Positions 26,665-38,300 of a DNA stretch of 64,000 nt are shown in pieces; position 1 is the stretch's first letter; each line of letters starts with the position of its first letter. Under the pieces are notes generated by a model. That model ran no database searches and was not told the origin of the DNA. It was given only the letters and a program-made list of their open reading frames with translations. Origin of the DNA: Pteria penguin (taxonomy: Eukaryota > Mollusca > Bivalvia > Pterioida > Pteriidae); NCBI GenBank assembly GCA_035048485.1, contig CM068587.1, positions 40,237,842 to 40,301,841 of the forward strand, written 5' to 3'. The position numbers and the translations under genes were made by a program.

Positions 26665-27685
26665 TGACTGCTTTAGCACACGTGCTAGGACTGCTCGACT
26701 GGACGCGAGTGCGCTCCTCACGTTAATGCGGGAGGGAATCGCAATTTATTCCCGCATGCACTCGGTCTAGTCGCACATTGGCATGACTATATTTGTAATT
26801 CTCTATGCAGTAAGAATGGAGAAAATAATATGGATCTAATTAAATTACAGCGAATGTCGCCATAAAAATGTGTATTAAATGTAATGTTAAAATGACACCC
26901 TGCATGAAGGATTTCATATGTAATATAACAAAGGAAATTATCGCATAGACATGCATGCCATAAGGCATATATGAAAAACCTCCGTCAGTTTATACTAACT
27001 TGATTACTTTCTAATTTCATTTATTTATCTATTTTTAATTTGCTTTTTTTTATGTATTTATTTCTTATTTGTTTATTCATTTATAACTAATTTATTTATG
27101 TATTTACATGTATTTTTTCATGTATTTATTATTATTACCCTTAATTAAGCTATTTTCTATAATATATGAATATAATAATTATCATCATTATTATTGTCTT
27201 AACTGATTTTTATTTCATTATTATTATTATTATCATTATGATTATTATTATTATTATTATCCTAAAATAAGTCAATGTCAAATTAAAGTCAATGTTCGGA
27301 AATTGCGTTCAATATTTTTAAAATTCATCCCTTAACTCGGAAGGGTTTTATTTAATTCTAAATATTTCACTTACACATTAATATGTTTTTATATTTATAT
27401 ATACAATGTATATATGGAATCTCCTTCACATACTTCTATATGAACATGTTAATACAAGTTTTAAGTTGTAAGCAAGCGAACGTGGCTGTCAAGCACGTTC
27501 ACACAGCAGTCAAGCGCGTTAACGCAGCAGTCAAGCGCACTCATGCAGTCTTGAAATTAAGTTCACGTGGAAATCTGCGTTAACACAAACGCGTGTGCTC
27601 TGCAGTCCTGAGTGCACAAGGAAATATAATTAAGCAAACATCACGTTAGCACGACGTTAACATAATGTTATGTTAGGATTGCACC
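26665..27685. mobile_element. ~1-kb TIR element, copy 1 (left end lost)
   Basis: It is collinear, in opposite orientation, with 58050-59093: GACTGCTTTAGCACACGTG at one end, GGTCTAGTCG-like and AAATGACACCCTGCAT-like motifs, an (ATT)n tract, then a stretch dense in GTTAAC/ACGTT motifs ending TAACATAATG and GGATTGCACC. The outer TIR is missing at the left. No transposase frame is present, so it is non-autonomous. Confidence 0.75.
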
Positions 27686-27689
27686 TTAC

Positions 27690-28600
27690 TGTAAATGCAT
27701 ATGTCAGAATGAGATATTTAAATTTTTTTTTTAAGAGAAATGTTATTACACTAAAGATTGTTCAAAAGTTTATAATTAAATTTGCAAGGTATTTTTTCAA
27801 ACATTTCATTGATTTTATTTTTTATATATTAATTTCCATGAAGGTTTTTGGATATTTAAGACTCTGGAAAAGAAAGACTGATACACTGGAGTGTGAAACT
27901 TTTTCTGTATCAAAATATTGTATATCAATTCTGAAGTTATTTCAGTAATATGTAACTCATATCCATACTTAGGTTTTGATATGATAATTCTTGAAAATTT
28001 AAAGTCTTAAAGGTATTAAACAAGTGGCTCATAATCTTTTTTAATACAAAAGTTACATGAGTTGACACATGACTATAATCTTCTTACATGTATAAAAATT
28101 TAGGAACATCTCTTCATAAAACATCAGGAAGTGACTGATATGTCCATATTCACTAACATTTGTTTTTAGTATATATAGATCTCAAATGAACTTTTTTTTT
28201 CAATACAAAAACTAATTAAAAAATCTTTCATCATATTCTCACCATAAAATATTTTTTTCCACGATTCAAAAAGTTTCTCTGTCATTAGCTATTTTTGTCC
28301 AGTTTTTATACACTGCACAACTTTTTATCAAGGCCAATAAAAATTCCTAAAGGTTCTACTCAAGATTCATTTCATTTAATTCCTTCTATATTCTTATATT
28401 TACCTTTTAATGGACCTTAAAGATTGCATTCTGTTTTAGTTAGATTAAGGTTCAATGCTGAATACTTACGAAAATTTTTATCTCTCACTTATAGCGTTCT
28501 TTAAAAAGTTTTCATTTTTGTAAATTAGGTAGAGTACTATCATCCCCAATGTTGATTAATTTCTATTTCATCTTCCTATGCCATCCACTAACTTCATCAT
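27690..28600. other. no gene recognised
   Basis: AT-rich sequence with short phenylalanine/isoleucine-rich frames of no evident meaning. It probably lies downstream of the 3' end of the minus-strand gene at 28607-33793. Confidence 0.4.
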
Positions 28601-29195
28601 TTTTATTTATTCTAATGCATAGCATTTCAGCTACAAACAGAAAATTATTGCAGAAACAGGACAGCCCTTGCAGTATGAACAAAATGATCATATTTCATTA
28701 TCGAACATCAATCTTTATGAATACTGTCACTGACAAACTTCACAATTTATGCATACCTCGGTGATGACATTCAATGTGCCACTTCTCAGAATATAGTCCT
28801 CCACAATTAGTTTTCAGGTAGCTCCCTGGCACAAACTGACCACATCAAGTTCAGTGAGCAGTCCAGCTTTGGCCATTTTGCTGACATCCAGCTCCTTTCC
28901 AGTAAATACAGGAACACCTTAAAAGTGAATAGTCCACTTTTATTGGTCTGCCATGTGATCATTAACATCAAACAATTAGTTATCAGTCTGTCGTTAAATT
29001 CAATTACATTGGTTACAGGTTGATTCATACAAGTAAATTTGATTTAAACAAAAAACTGAAATCAAGAAACGAAAATTCTACAATACAAACCTCTTATTTT
29101 TGCACTTGTTAACATTTTTCATGAAAAATATTTGCACTTATAATAACGATGCTGAAACTGACTTTAAAGAGTTTAAAATCTAAACTCTATTGATA

Positions 29196-29422
29196 TTTTA
29201 CAATGACTAAGAAACAAGTTAACTTATACAAGTCTTGCTGGTAATTGGCACAGATCTTGGCGTAAGGGTGTCGTTTGTGTGGGAGGAAACCGGAGTACCT
29301 GCATGGAGAAAACCCACATAGCAAGGTTGGTGACAGCCCCACCATCTCATGTACCACACCGGGAATCAAACCCGTGTTGCATTGGTGAGAAGCGAGTGTG
29401 CTACCGATTGCACTACCTGGCC
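29196..29422 (-). mobile_element. tRNA-derived SINE, family B (copy 2)
   Basis: It matches 9677-9899 throughout, from the TTTTACAA.GA.TAAGAAA tail to the GGCCAGGTAGTGCAATCGG head on the minus strand. It lies in the presumed intron between 28917 and 29667 of the unknown minus-strand gene. Confidence 0.82.
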
Positions 29423-30616
29423 CACAGAGTTACCAAATTAAAAAGTTCCCATGCATCTCCATGACGTATCAAGGTTCAGGTACTATGTACTTTCTTTCTC
29501 TCTAAATATCCTTACTTTTATATTTTATGCACTCAAGCAAAACAGGGGGTTTTCAATCAATAAAATATTTCTAAAAGGCAAATATATATTGAAAACTTAT
29601 CAAAAAAAATCTCAGAATATCTTCATACATTCTATACGGTTTTCAATGTTTTAAACAAAGCCTTACTGGTGGTTTACAACGTTCTGTTCTTGTATCTGTT
29701 ATAACTCCTTGAGGTGCATTCTCTGTTGGTTTTCTCAACAGCTCCAATGTTGTTGTTTCTGATGTTCAAAATTTAAAAATTGTTCAATGTATTGAATATT
29801 AAATCATAAACAATAAAATCAAACAAAAAATAATGGATGTTAGGTTTCTATCAAATTGTTTTTGTCCAATGTTTGAATAGTCTGACATTCAAAAATAAAA
29901 AGATGATTGAGATGCCATTTTCACTTCATTAACATCTGCTATAATTTAATTCATTTTGAAGACCGCAACCTACGAAACAATAGTTTGCATGGAATACTGT
30001 ATAACCAGAAATTTTCGCGAAATACTATTTTTGCAAGTAAATTGAACACATGAAAATAAGTTATTGTGAAACTTTGTACTCTGAAAAATGGGGACCAAAT
30101 TGGTATTAATATCATGCCCATTTTTCAATGGACCATGGACATCTAGAGGGCAAAATGAGTAGAAATCCAGGGGATCGATGACAAACTCAAGTTACAGGTA
30201 TGTACAATTTTAAAACCCTAATTGATAAAGCTTATGATTTTGTTATGTCAGTGATTTCACACATTTGTCAAAAGCTAACAAATAATTATCAACACATGAA
30301 TGAATACAGCATATGGTAATCAAAACCATTGTATTGTTTACATATTTATTTATTGTTTGAAGGTACTTTTACAGGATCAATGGACGGAGTGTCCCCTCCC
30401 ATGCTCATTTATGGGGGGGGGGGGGAGAATTAGCAATTCTAATTCCCCTCCGAGTTCCACATAACTCATTCCGAAATCCACTAGGTAAATGAGGAAAACT
30501 ATGATTCAATATGTTGAAAAAATTATATGCCTGTATGTGCAGAATAAAACTGAGGAATTTTATCTGCCGCTTGATCAAAAAGCTCTTGTCATTTACGACT
30601 GTTTTCATTAACAAAT

Positions 30617-30690
30617 TATAGATACAGTTGAAACTTGTATGTCGAAGTTGACAGGACCAGATCAAATATTTCAACTTGTCTGGATTTCGG
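30617..30690 (+). mobile_element. Tigger/pogo-like terminus fragment
   Basis: TA followed by CAGTTGAAACTTGTATGTCG and a second, related motif ATTTCAACTTGTCTGGATTTCG. This is the same style of end as the complete elements at 40067 and 51196. No partner end was identified with confidence, although one related end lies at 33071. Confidence 0.4.
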
Positions 30691-32872
30691 GATAAACATC
30701 AGCTGTTTATGTAACTATTTTCGATCTTTCTTTTTAACATGTGAATATATATGCACTGTTTTACATGTTATTCTTTATTTTAGACCGTGTAAAGCATTTT
30801 TCTACTGACCAAATTTTAACTAATATCCAACAACTTAATGACAAGCCAATAAACGAAGAAAAATTTAAAAATCATATTTTCAGCTGTTTAAATCTCTAAT
30901 TCATTTAATCATTTACAAGCTGCGAAAACGATACTGGCCTATTATCTGCTCTAAATGAAGATGTTTTTACAAATCAGATTAGCATATGTAAGAAGAAAAA
31001 GTGCCAGAGACTAGCATATTTTAAAATGACAAGTGCCGATGCAATCCAATTATCTTATCATCGTCGATCAAGGTGAAATGGCTTCACTGTCAAACAATCA
31101 GCCATTACCGTACACCCTGATGGGATAACTGGTTGTTTGCATTTCTTCTACCTTTACTGCTGTGGTAATCAATTTATTTTGTACGATCATTCAGGGATCT
31201 GGAAGGTCATGCTCCCTGCAACATAGTTACATTCAGATCAAAAATGGCGCATTAAACCACTAACTTCGTGCACCCTATTGCGCATTCAAATTTCAAAGCA
31301 GCGAACATTGGTTCCGCGATGTGCGTTTTTGGTTTTGACATGAGTGTCTTCGTAACATCTGGTTTGATAAAGATGCATGACTTACAGCGATACGATCTTA
31401 AAGGTGCTCTCGAAAACAATCCCCAAAGCCTATCCAAAACGCTTTAAAAAGCTTAGCTTCCAGTCAGTTATTGCCTCTTTATCTGGCATTAGCGCTAGTG
31501 GTCGTTTTAATGAAGTTTCATGAAAAACAGTAATAGACGTTAGTGGTAACCATAAATCATGTATTTACAAGAACAACTACGTATTCCTACTTAACGTAAA
31601 CGCTCTTTTACACCATATCGAATTGACGTAACATATGCGTTATAAATTGTAAAAATTTGACCAAGTCCGCGTTAGTCTGCGTGTAATTGCTAGCGCATGC
31701 TCTGCACATCACTTGTGTATGTTCTTTGTATGATATGCGTACGCTGTGCGAATGTTGTACAAATTGAAATTCATCACATGGCTTATTTATGCAGTAATCA
31801 ATAACTGGGTTTCTACATTCTCCATAATTTCAGTCAAAGTTTCAGATCACATATCTGTATATATACATGCAACGCAATTCCGTTCATGAAAAATCATGTT
31901 GCAGAACTACAAAAATATACTGTTCTTGTCATCTTTCTGTGCATTCCATGAATATTTCCACATTCATTCATAAGTCTTTTATATAATCACTGATATTTCA
32001 GACTACAAGGTCAAAGCATAAAGACTACAGCTAGTATACAATCTGTGCGCTGACAGCGCGGTAAACTTGCACAACGCGTACGTTACTCCTACGTTTAACA
32101 TACAGTGGGAGTTCGCAATGGAAACCCCAATGATACGCATATAAGTATAATGTATTTGCTGCGTACGGGCCATTCATCAGCATACATCGAGAATTTTTGT
32201 TCATGCACTGGATTTCTCGACATATGAAACAAGCTGTGAGACATGAGTGCATACAACAACATCAAAACACTCGCGAAACGTTCTCCTGACATACAATGTA
32301 CTGCCAACGTATGACAGCGCATGACAGTGAGTGCCAAAATTTTGCCAAACTCAGGCATATGCATTTCTAATTCGTTATAGAGTGAAAGCCACATAACTTG
32401 GGTTTACCCTAATGATTTTAAGTGAAAAGCATTTTTATCGGGTTCAACTACCTTTACAGTACGGGTTTACTAAAGATTGTTAGTGAAACAGGCTACAGGC
32501 ACCGAAAGATCATGGTTCTACTTAAAATAAAGGTGCTGGGTCTCTAGAATATCATTGTTACCAAATTTCACAAAAGACTGAGCAAGTCCCACAAATTAAA
32601 AGAAATTGTTCAGAGTCAGAAATGAAGGTAAATTAAGGAATTCTGATTCACAATTTTGTTAACCACAGCAGAAATTCATAACAAAAACGTATAATAAAAT
32701 CAAACTAAATTTCCCTTCAATGTTGAACAGATTTGTTATTGTTGTCCTGTCCCCTACATTACTCAATAGTTACATCTGATAAATATCCTTTCGTAATGAA
32801 AGATGGCCCATTGAAGTGTGAGCAAGGGAGGCCATAGTCCCACTGATCCATTTTGCCTTCCCAATCACTGAA

Positions 32873-33075
32873 ACTGACACCTTGAGATAACAAGTGTAAA
32901 ATATATAGACTGTAAAATGCCTTTGACATAGCGGAATTTCAACTTAACCGACTTCAACTTATCTGAAGTAAAATTGTGTAGAAATGACCAAAAAAAAAAA
33001 TGCAGGACTTGAACATGACTTTGAGATAATTGGAATTTGACTTAAGGGACTTTGAAATAACAAGTGTCAACTGTA
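32873..33075 (-). mobile_element. Tigger/pogo-like terminus, two nested ends
   Basis: Two related right-hand ends, GAGATAACAAGTGTAAAAT near 32884 and GAAATAACAAGTGTCAACTG ending at 33071 followed by TA, suggest fragments of TA-flanked elements. They lie between two exons of the unknown minus-strand gene, so they are intronic. Confidence 0.4.
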
Positions 33076-33949
33076 ATTTCTGTTAAATTTAAAGCATCTC
33101 CTTTACTCAACAATTCTGCCGACTGCACCAACAGGCTACAACCCATGGATTTGAGCCGAAACAAGTGCAGTTTACATATAGGTAAACTTATTCACAGAGA
33201 TGCGGGTATAGTTTGTTGTCTGTCCAGTTGTTTGACAAGAGTTGTTTTTTTTATAGTTAAAGGATATGTTTCTTTTTTCTTTTTCGAAATCGTAAAAAAT
33301 TTTATTAGCGAAATTAAAGATATGCTTTTCTGATACTAAATCGCAGAAATTTGATACCTGCAAAAATTTCCAGTTGTACAGTATAAAGGAATGTATCCTT
33401 TTTCAATAATCAAAACTTCAGGTGTTGTGTACATGCAAGAGTTATTTTTCTTATTGAAAATTTGGTTTGTAAATTACAAAGTCCACTATGACTTCCTTCC
33501 TCTTTGTATTCCTAGCTTGGCTTCAAACTTCTCCAGAGCATTTGATCAGTTCTTTGTTCTATGCAACTACAGATGATGAATAGAAAGACCTGTATTCACT
33601 TTAAGAAAAAAGTAAAAAAAAAAATCTTAGAAAACTAACAAGGTATTGGTCCTTCTTTCACCTTGACCTTTGACTCCGAAATGGAAAGGCACATTCCTCA
33701 TAACATTCTGTGTCTGTACATGAAAATACTTTTGATATTTCTTCCACATCATCTACAGTCTCCCACTTCATCAAGTTTATGTGTGTGTCAAAGCTGCAAG
33801 GAACAAAATTAGGATACAACATTTTGTACATATTTCACACTATCATATCGCATATTTTTTTCATTTCATTTTTCCCCTTTGGCACAAGAGAGTAATTATG
33901 ACAAAGTAGGGAAAAAGCATCTGAACATTGTAACATGCTGATTATCTGT

Positions 33950-34019
33950 TACCAAGTCAGGACTCAAACCTGAATCTCTCATGACTTAACACAAGTGCTC
34001 TACCTTGAGCTACCTGGTA
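33950..34019 (-). pseudogene. tRNA-like sequence, probably a SINE head
   Basis: On the minus strand 70 nt fold as a tRNA: acceptor TACCAGG with CTTGGTA (7 pairs, one G-U), D stem GCTC/GAGC, and a perfect T stem TCAGG/CCTGA around TTTGAGT. The anticodon arm is irregular (a 6-bp stem with wobble pairs and a 6-nt loop), so it is unlikely to be a working tRNA. The box A and box B spacing would still support RNA polymerase III transcription. Confidence 0.5.
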
Positions 34020-34741
34020 GGTTAATCTGCATTTCTACTGTAACATTATACACATGAATACTGAGATATCCCATTCCTTGTCCAACGAGAGACTTGAAGC
34101 ATTTGATAACTTTCTAGAGGTCTCGGTAAAGAAGCAAAAATTCTTCAGTTCTCTGTTCCTCCATTTAGGATAAATCATGTCATACATTGTCTATCAAAGA
34201 GAGTTGTTAGAATACAGATGCTATCACATTCAGCTTTCATTAATTTCTGATGCCTGGTAAAGTGATTACAATAAGAATAACTCCAGCCGGTACAAACTAC
34301 TTCTTCATAAGTCTACTATATACATTTAGTTGTTGTAAGTCACAATAATATAAAAAATTATTGTATCAAAATATTGTATTGTTGCAAGGCTATGTAATAG
34401 TAGGAAAATAATATTGGGATGCAAACATCCTGTAAGGTGGGTAAGGGGGGGGGGGGGGAGGATGGAACATTATTCTTTTATGTTTTGAAAGACAATAGGT
34501 AGGTAGTTGGCTCAGGTAACTCCTTTTTCCAAAAATTCCCAAAGCATCCCTGGTCTTGTAATAAGATTTATACTTACACTTATAATTCATTTCCAGTTAC
34601 CAATTTGTCTCCTTTTTTCGATTTTCAAAACATGGTTCCTTCTTATTAAATTTTTGTGTTTATTTCACAAGAAAAAACAAATGTACCTTACTTTAAGGAA
34701 TTTTAACTGGCTGCCAATAATGGTTCTTTTTCATGAAATTT

Positions 34742-35416
34742 GGAAATATATACATTTTAGTGTGTACTTTATCATTAAGATTTTTATCTGATTCTTGTTT
34801 TATGCTATGTACAGATGGAAATATATACATTTTAGTGTGTACTTTATCATTAAGATTTTTATCTGATTCTTGTTTTATGCTATGTACAGATGGAAATATA
34901 TACATTTTAGTGTGTACTTTATCATTAAAGTTTCTATCTGATTCCTGTTTTATGCTATGTACAGATGGAAATATATACATTTTAGTGTGTACTTTATCAT
35001 TAAAATTTCTATCTGATTCCTGTTTTATGCTATGTACAGATGGAAATATATACATTTTAGTGTGTACTTTATCATTAAAATTTCTATCTGATTCCTGTTT
35101 TTATGCTATGTACAGATGGAAATATATACATTTTAGTGTGTACTTTATCATTAAAATTTCTATCTGATTCCTGTTTTATGCTATGTACAGATGGAAATAT
35201 ATACATTTTAGTGTGTACTTTATCATTAAAATTTCTATCTCATTTCTGTTTTATGCTATGTACAGATGGAAATATATACATTTTAGTGTGTACTTTATCA
35301 TTAAAATTTCTATCTGATTCTTGTTTTATGCTATGTACAGATGAAAATATATACATTTCAGTGTGTACTTTATTATTAAAATTGCTATCTGATTCCTGTT
35401 TTATGCTATGTACAGA
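34742..35416. repeat. 75-bp tandem repeat, nine units
   Basis: GGAAATATATACATTTTAGT recurs at 34742, 34817, 34892, 34967, 35042, 35118, 35193, 35268 and (one change) 35343. The period is 75, i.e. 25 codons, so long open frames appear on both strands. A single extra T near 35101 shifts the frame. Unit differences are a few substitutions (AAGATTTTT against AAAATTTCT). The frames have no splice or start context; I regard them as by-products of the period. Confidence 0.95.
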
Positions 35417-35807
35417 TTATTTTACTTATATGGTGATAGCATCTGCCTGATGCCATCACAGAAATTTAGATTTATGCAAGACAGTGAGGAACATAACTTT
35501 ACTACATACATTTAGTTGTTGTAAGTCACAATCATATAAAAAAATTATTGTATCAAAATACTGTATTGCTGCAAGGTTACATAATAGTAGGAAAATAATA
35601 CTTGGATGCACACATCCTGGGGGGGGGACTTTCGTTTTGACAGACAATAGGTAGGTAGTTGGCTCAGGTTACTCCTTTTTCCAAAAGTTCCCAAAACACC
35701 CTGATCTTGTAATGAGATTCTTTTTCATGAAATTTGGAAATTAATACATTTTGGTGAATACTTAATCATTAAAATTTCTATCTGATTCTTGTTTTATGTT
35801 ATGTGCA

Positions 35808-36008
35808 GATTATTTCGTGTATACGGTGACAGCATCTGCCTAATGCATCACAGAAATTTAGACTTAGGCATGGCAGTGAAGGATATCTACAAGTTACCTT
35901 GATTTTCTCATATGAAAGACAGGACACTATTGAGCAACTGGCAACTGGACTGGAACCTCGAACATTTGATGACAAGTCGAGTATGTTAATTAATGAGCTA
36001 TGCCAGTC
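35808..36008 (-). mobile_element. diverged SINE A
   Basis: TACGGTGACAGCATCTGCCT, AAAGACAGGACAC and GGACTGGAACCTCGAAC correspond to the tail, body and box B region of SINE A in reverse orientation, with more divergence than the copies at 12.6, 25.4 and 52.9 kb. A shorter piece lies at 35415-35480, and a possible further remnant at 61115-61195. Confidence 0.6.
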
Positions 36009-36922
36009 TGATCATTAGAATTGAACACTTTTCTTTTAAATGCAGTGATTATATAGTAGAACAAATATTGCATTGGATGCCAGCAATTTTTTTTTCAATC
36101 CTATATTAACATGTAGACATTGCTTCTGCCTAGAAATGCTTATTTCTGCACAGGTGATTTAAGACGGGAAAATAAAATAAGTTATGTATTTATCACCATA
36201 TGATTTGTTGTTGTTTGAATTTTCCAAATAGAAATTGTAAATACCGTACATGTACCGTGGAAGTTGGAAAATCCTCGTTGCCGCGGTGGGCAGTCCACGT
36301 CTGTCCTCCGTGGACACCACGGGAGGTCAGTTTCTGTCCACATTAATGTTTATAATACAATTTGCCATTTACCTGTACTTGTCCTCTCGAGGTCAAAGCG
36401 GACAAGGTTTTCACACCTTTTACCTGTACGTGTCCTCTGGTGGACAAAACGGACGAGCTTTTCACACCTTTAAATTAAAATTGTCCCACAGTGGACGTAA
36501 GGGACATTACATAGATGTGCCTGTATTTTACAAACCGTCAGACGTAACGTGATGTCATCTTGTCTTTAAAAATACGATCGTGAAACTTCCAGATTATTTA
36601 GTTACGGCCCCGATAACCTATAAACCGGCTGTTAATAGAGCGTAGATTTGAAAAACGAGTGAATACAATATTGTCGTGGAAATGGTGTCAGTTATTTTTT
36701 TAAGATTTATTATTATTTTTTTTTATTCTTAATTTTTTGTGACCATGTGCCCGAATATCTTTCTTGCCGGTATTATGTCATGTTAATCAAAGGACATTAA
36801 CGATAGTTTCACTTGTTCACAGCAGGTATCGGACATTTACGATTAACTTCTTTGTTACCTGTCCATATCCATAAATAGAATAAACCCATTCTGTTTGACA
36901 ATTTATTTGAATGTTTGATAAT

Positions 36923-36957
36923 CAAGGACTTATAAACAAATTGTTTATAAGTCCTTG
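36923..36957. other. perfect 35-bp palindrome
   Basis: Two 17-bp arms beginning CAAGGACTTATAAACAA and separated by a single A are perfect inverted complements. It lies inside the 3.1-kb element. Confidence 0.9.
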
Positions 36958-37174
36958 TGATAATGGAATAAATTAAACTGATATAATTGAAATGATTTTC
37001 TCAGTTTATGGCGCCAGACTCGGGCGTTTTGCAAAAAAATAGGAAAACACGATGTTTTATTTAAGGAGTTTTTGATTAAAGAAAAAATAAATAAATAAAA
37101 TAAAAACCACAATGTTTTCTAAATCACCCTTAGTTGAAAGTATCCAAGGTGTTCCCCTGTTGTGGAAAACGCCT

Positions 37175-37302
37175 GATCATTCATGTGTGAACCAGCTTTT
37201 TTTAATTTGAGCCACAGAAGTGTGAAAATCTCTAGTGTGATCATTCATGTGTGAACCAACTTTTTTTAATTTGAGCCACAGAGGTGTGAAAATCTCTAGT
37301 GT
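37175..37302. repeat. two-copy 64-bp tandem repeat
   Basis: GATCATTCATGTGTGAACCA starts at 37175 and 37239, and the following AATTTGAGCCACAGA.GTG is also repeated. It lies inside the 3.1-kb element. Confidence 0.85.
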
Positions 37303-37856
37303 GAAGACTGTCATACATGTACATCCCAATGCATATACATGTATTCTATCGTTATATGTGGGTGTGTATTAATAAATTGTGTACTAGCATTACTATTTTA
37401 TATTTAAAAATTAATTATTATCAGATTTCTTGTGATTTATTTCTCCCCCTCAACAGCAAAATCTAAGAATCATATCTCCGGCGAAGGGAGAAAACCCAAA
37501 AATGAATACCCCCCCCCTCCTTTTATTTGTACTTGTTGATAATGAAGAATTGTACGATGTTTCAGTCAAATATCTTATTCGCCAATACAATGGGTGATTT
37601 CCCTATTGCAAGTCTAAGCATTGTGCTGTAAGCCTACAGGGCAATAAATTTAAGTGAAAGATCGACGCCACCTAACGACCGAGTTAAAGTAACGACACGT
37701 CCCCCCTCCCTCCCTCTCTGCTGTGCACGAGATATCGTTTGCAAACGTATTTTAAACTTTTTCAATACAACCAAAATATATATTTGTGTATGTATTAATG
37801 TAAACATGCAAGATTCAGTGTTCAGTCGGGTCTTCATCTTTTATATATAATTGCAT

Positions 37857-38300
37857 GATCGTATCCGTGAAATTAATACAAAAATAGATACGATCGTATT
37901 GGGAAAGAATATGTAACGAGACAAAACAATAAAAAAAAAAAAGGGGGGGAGGGGGGGGGCTTTTCCTCTCTGTTCAGGTCAAACGGCACTTAGTCCAGGT
38001 AACCTTACGACTGGAGCATGCGTGTTGTGTGAAGTCTATTGTTCTACTTCACCCTGGTAGCGAACAAGGGTTTGACTTATGACACTGATTAATACACGGA
38101 ATTAGACGATCGTATCCGATGAAATCATAAGATACATGTACATACGGCCCTATATCTGGCAGGAGTATGTAAGAAGCTAAAAAATTTAAAGGGGGGGGGG
38201 GGTTTCTGAAAGATACTTTTCTTTACTGTTTAGGTAAGAAAACGACCGACACTCTAGTTTCCCTTGCGACTCCAGTGCACATGCTTTGTCTTTTGTTCTG
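37857..38300. repeat. diverged ~250-bp duplication with long G runs
   Basis: GATCGTATCCG starts both blocks (37857 and 38108). Each then has a run of 7-12 G (near 37943-37960 and 38192-38203), a CTGTT.AGGT motif and a CC..GCGACT.CAGTGCA/CTGGAGCATGCG-like end. The G runs are preceded by A-rich DNA and could form G-quadruplexes. Confidence 0.5.

Larger units (their letters stand above)
28607..33793 (-). pseudogene. multi-exon gene or unitary pseudogene of unknown function
   Basis: Exon candidates in order on the minus strand: 33668-33793 (acceptor CCTTGCAG; residues WETVDDVEEISKVF), 33493-33558 (SNALEKFEAKLGIQRG), 32774-32867 (acceptor TTTCAG, donor GTAACT; MDQWDYGLPCSHFNGPSF), 29667-29758 (donor GTAAGG; LELLRKPTENAPQGVITD), 28757-28917 (donor GTATGC; GKELDVSKMAKAGLLTELD) and 28607-28630 (acceptor GTTTGTAG; ends CYALE, stop). 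An AATAAA overlaps the stop. The first three join in phase, though the donor of the second (GTCATA) is weak. At least one exon between 29758 and 32774 is missing from my reading. In-frame TGA interrupts the second (33546-33548) and fifth (28814-28816) exons, both at places where CGA would fit. I do not recognise the protein. SINE B and Tigger-like ends sit in its introns. Confidence 0.5.
34320..36008. repeat. duplicated block, copy 1 expanded internally
   Basis: TAGTTGTTGTAAGTCACAAT, a G run, GGTAGGTAGTTGGCTCAGGT and TCTATCTGATTC occur in the same order in 34330-35480 and 35512-36008, and both end in a SINE A fragment. Copy 2 has a single 75-bp unit where copy 1 has nine. The G run is 13-14 G in copy 1 and 9 in copy 2. 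Confidence 0.85.

Noticed and set aside
30617..33071. One 2.45-kb Tigger element between two similar ends
   Set aside because: A clean exon of the minus-strand gene (32774-32867) lies between the ends, and the ends differ; separate fragments are more likely.
28814..33548. Selenoprotein with two selenocysteines
   Set aside because: Neither TGA is in a redox-type motif, no SECIS could be judged, and CGA to TGA decay explains both.
33950..34019. Functional tRNA gene
   Set aside because: Acceptor, D and T stems pair well, but the anticodon arm is irregular, and the genome has several tRNA-derived SINEs with such heads.
34693..35450. Open frames of 115-144 aa over the 75-bp array
   Set aside because: Openness follows from a 25-codon period on both strands. 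One extra base breaks the frame and no gene context exists.
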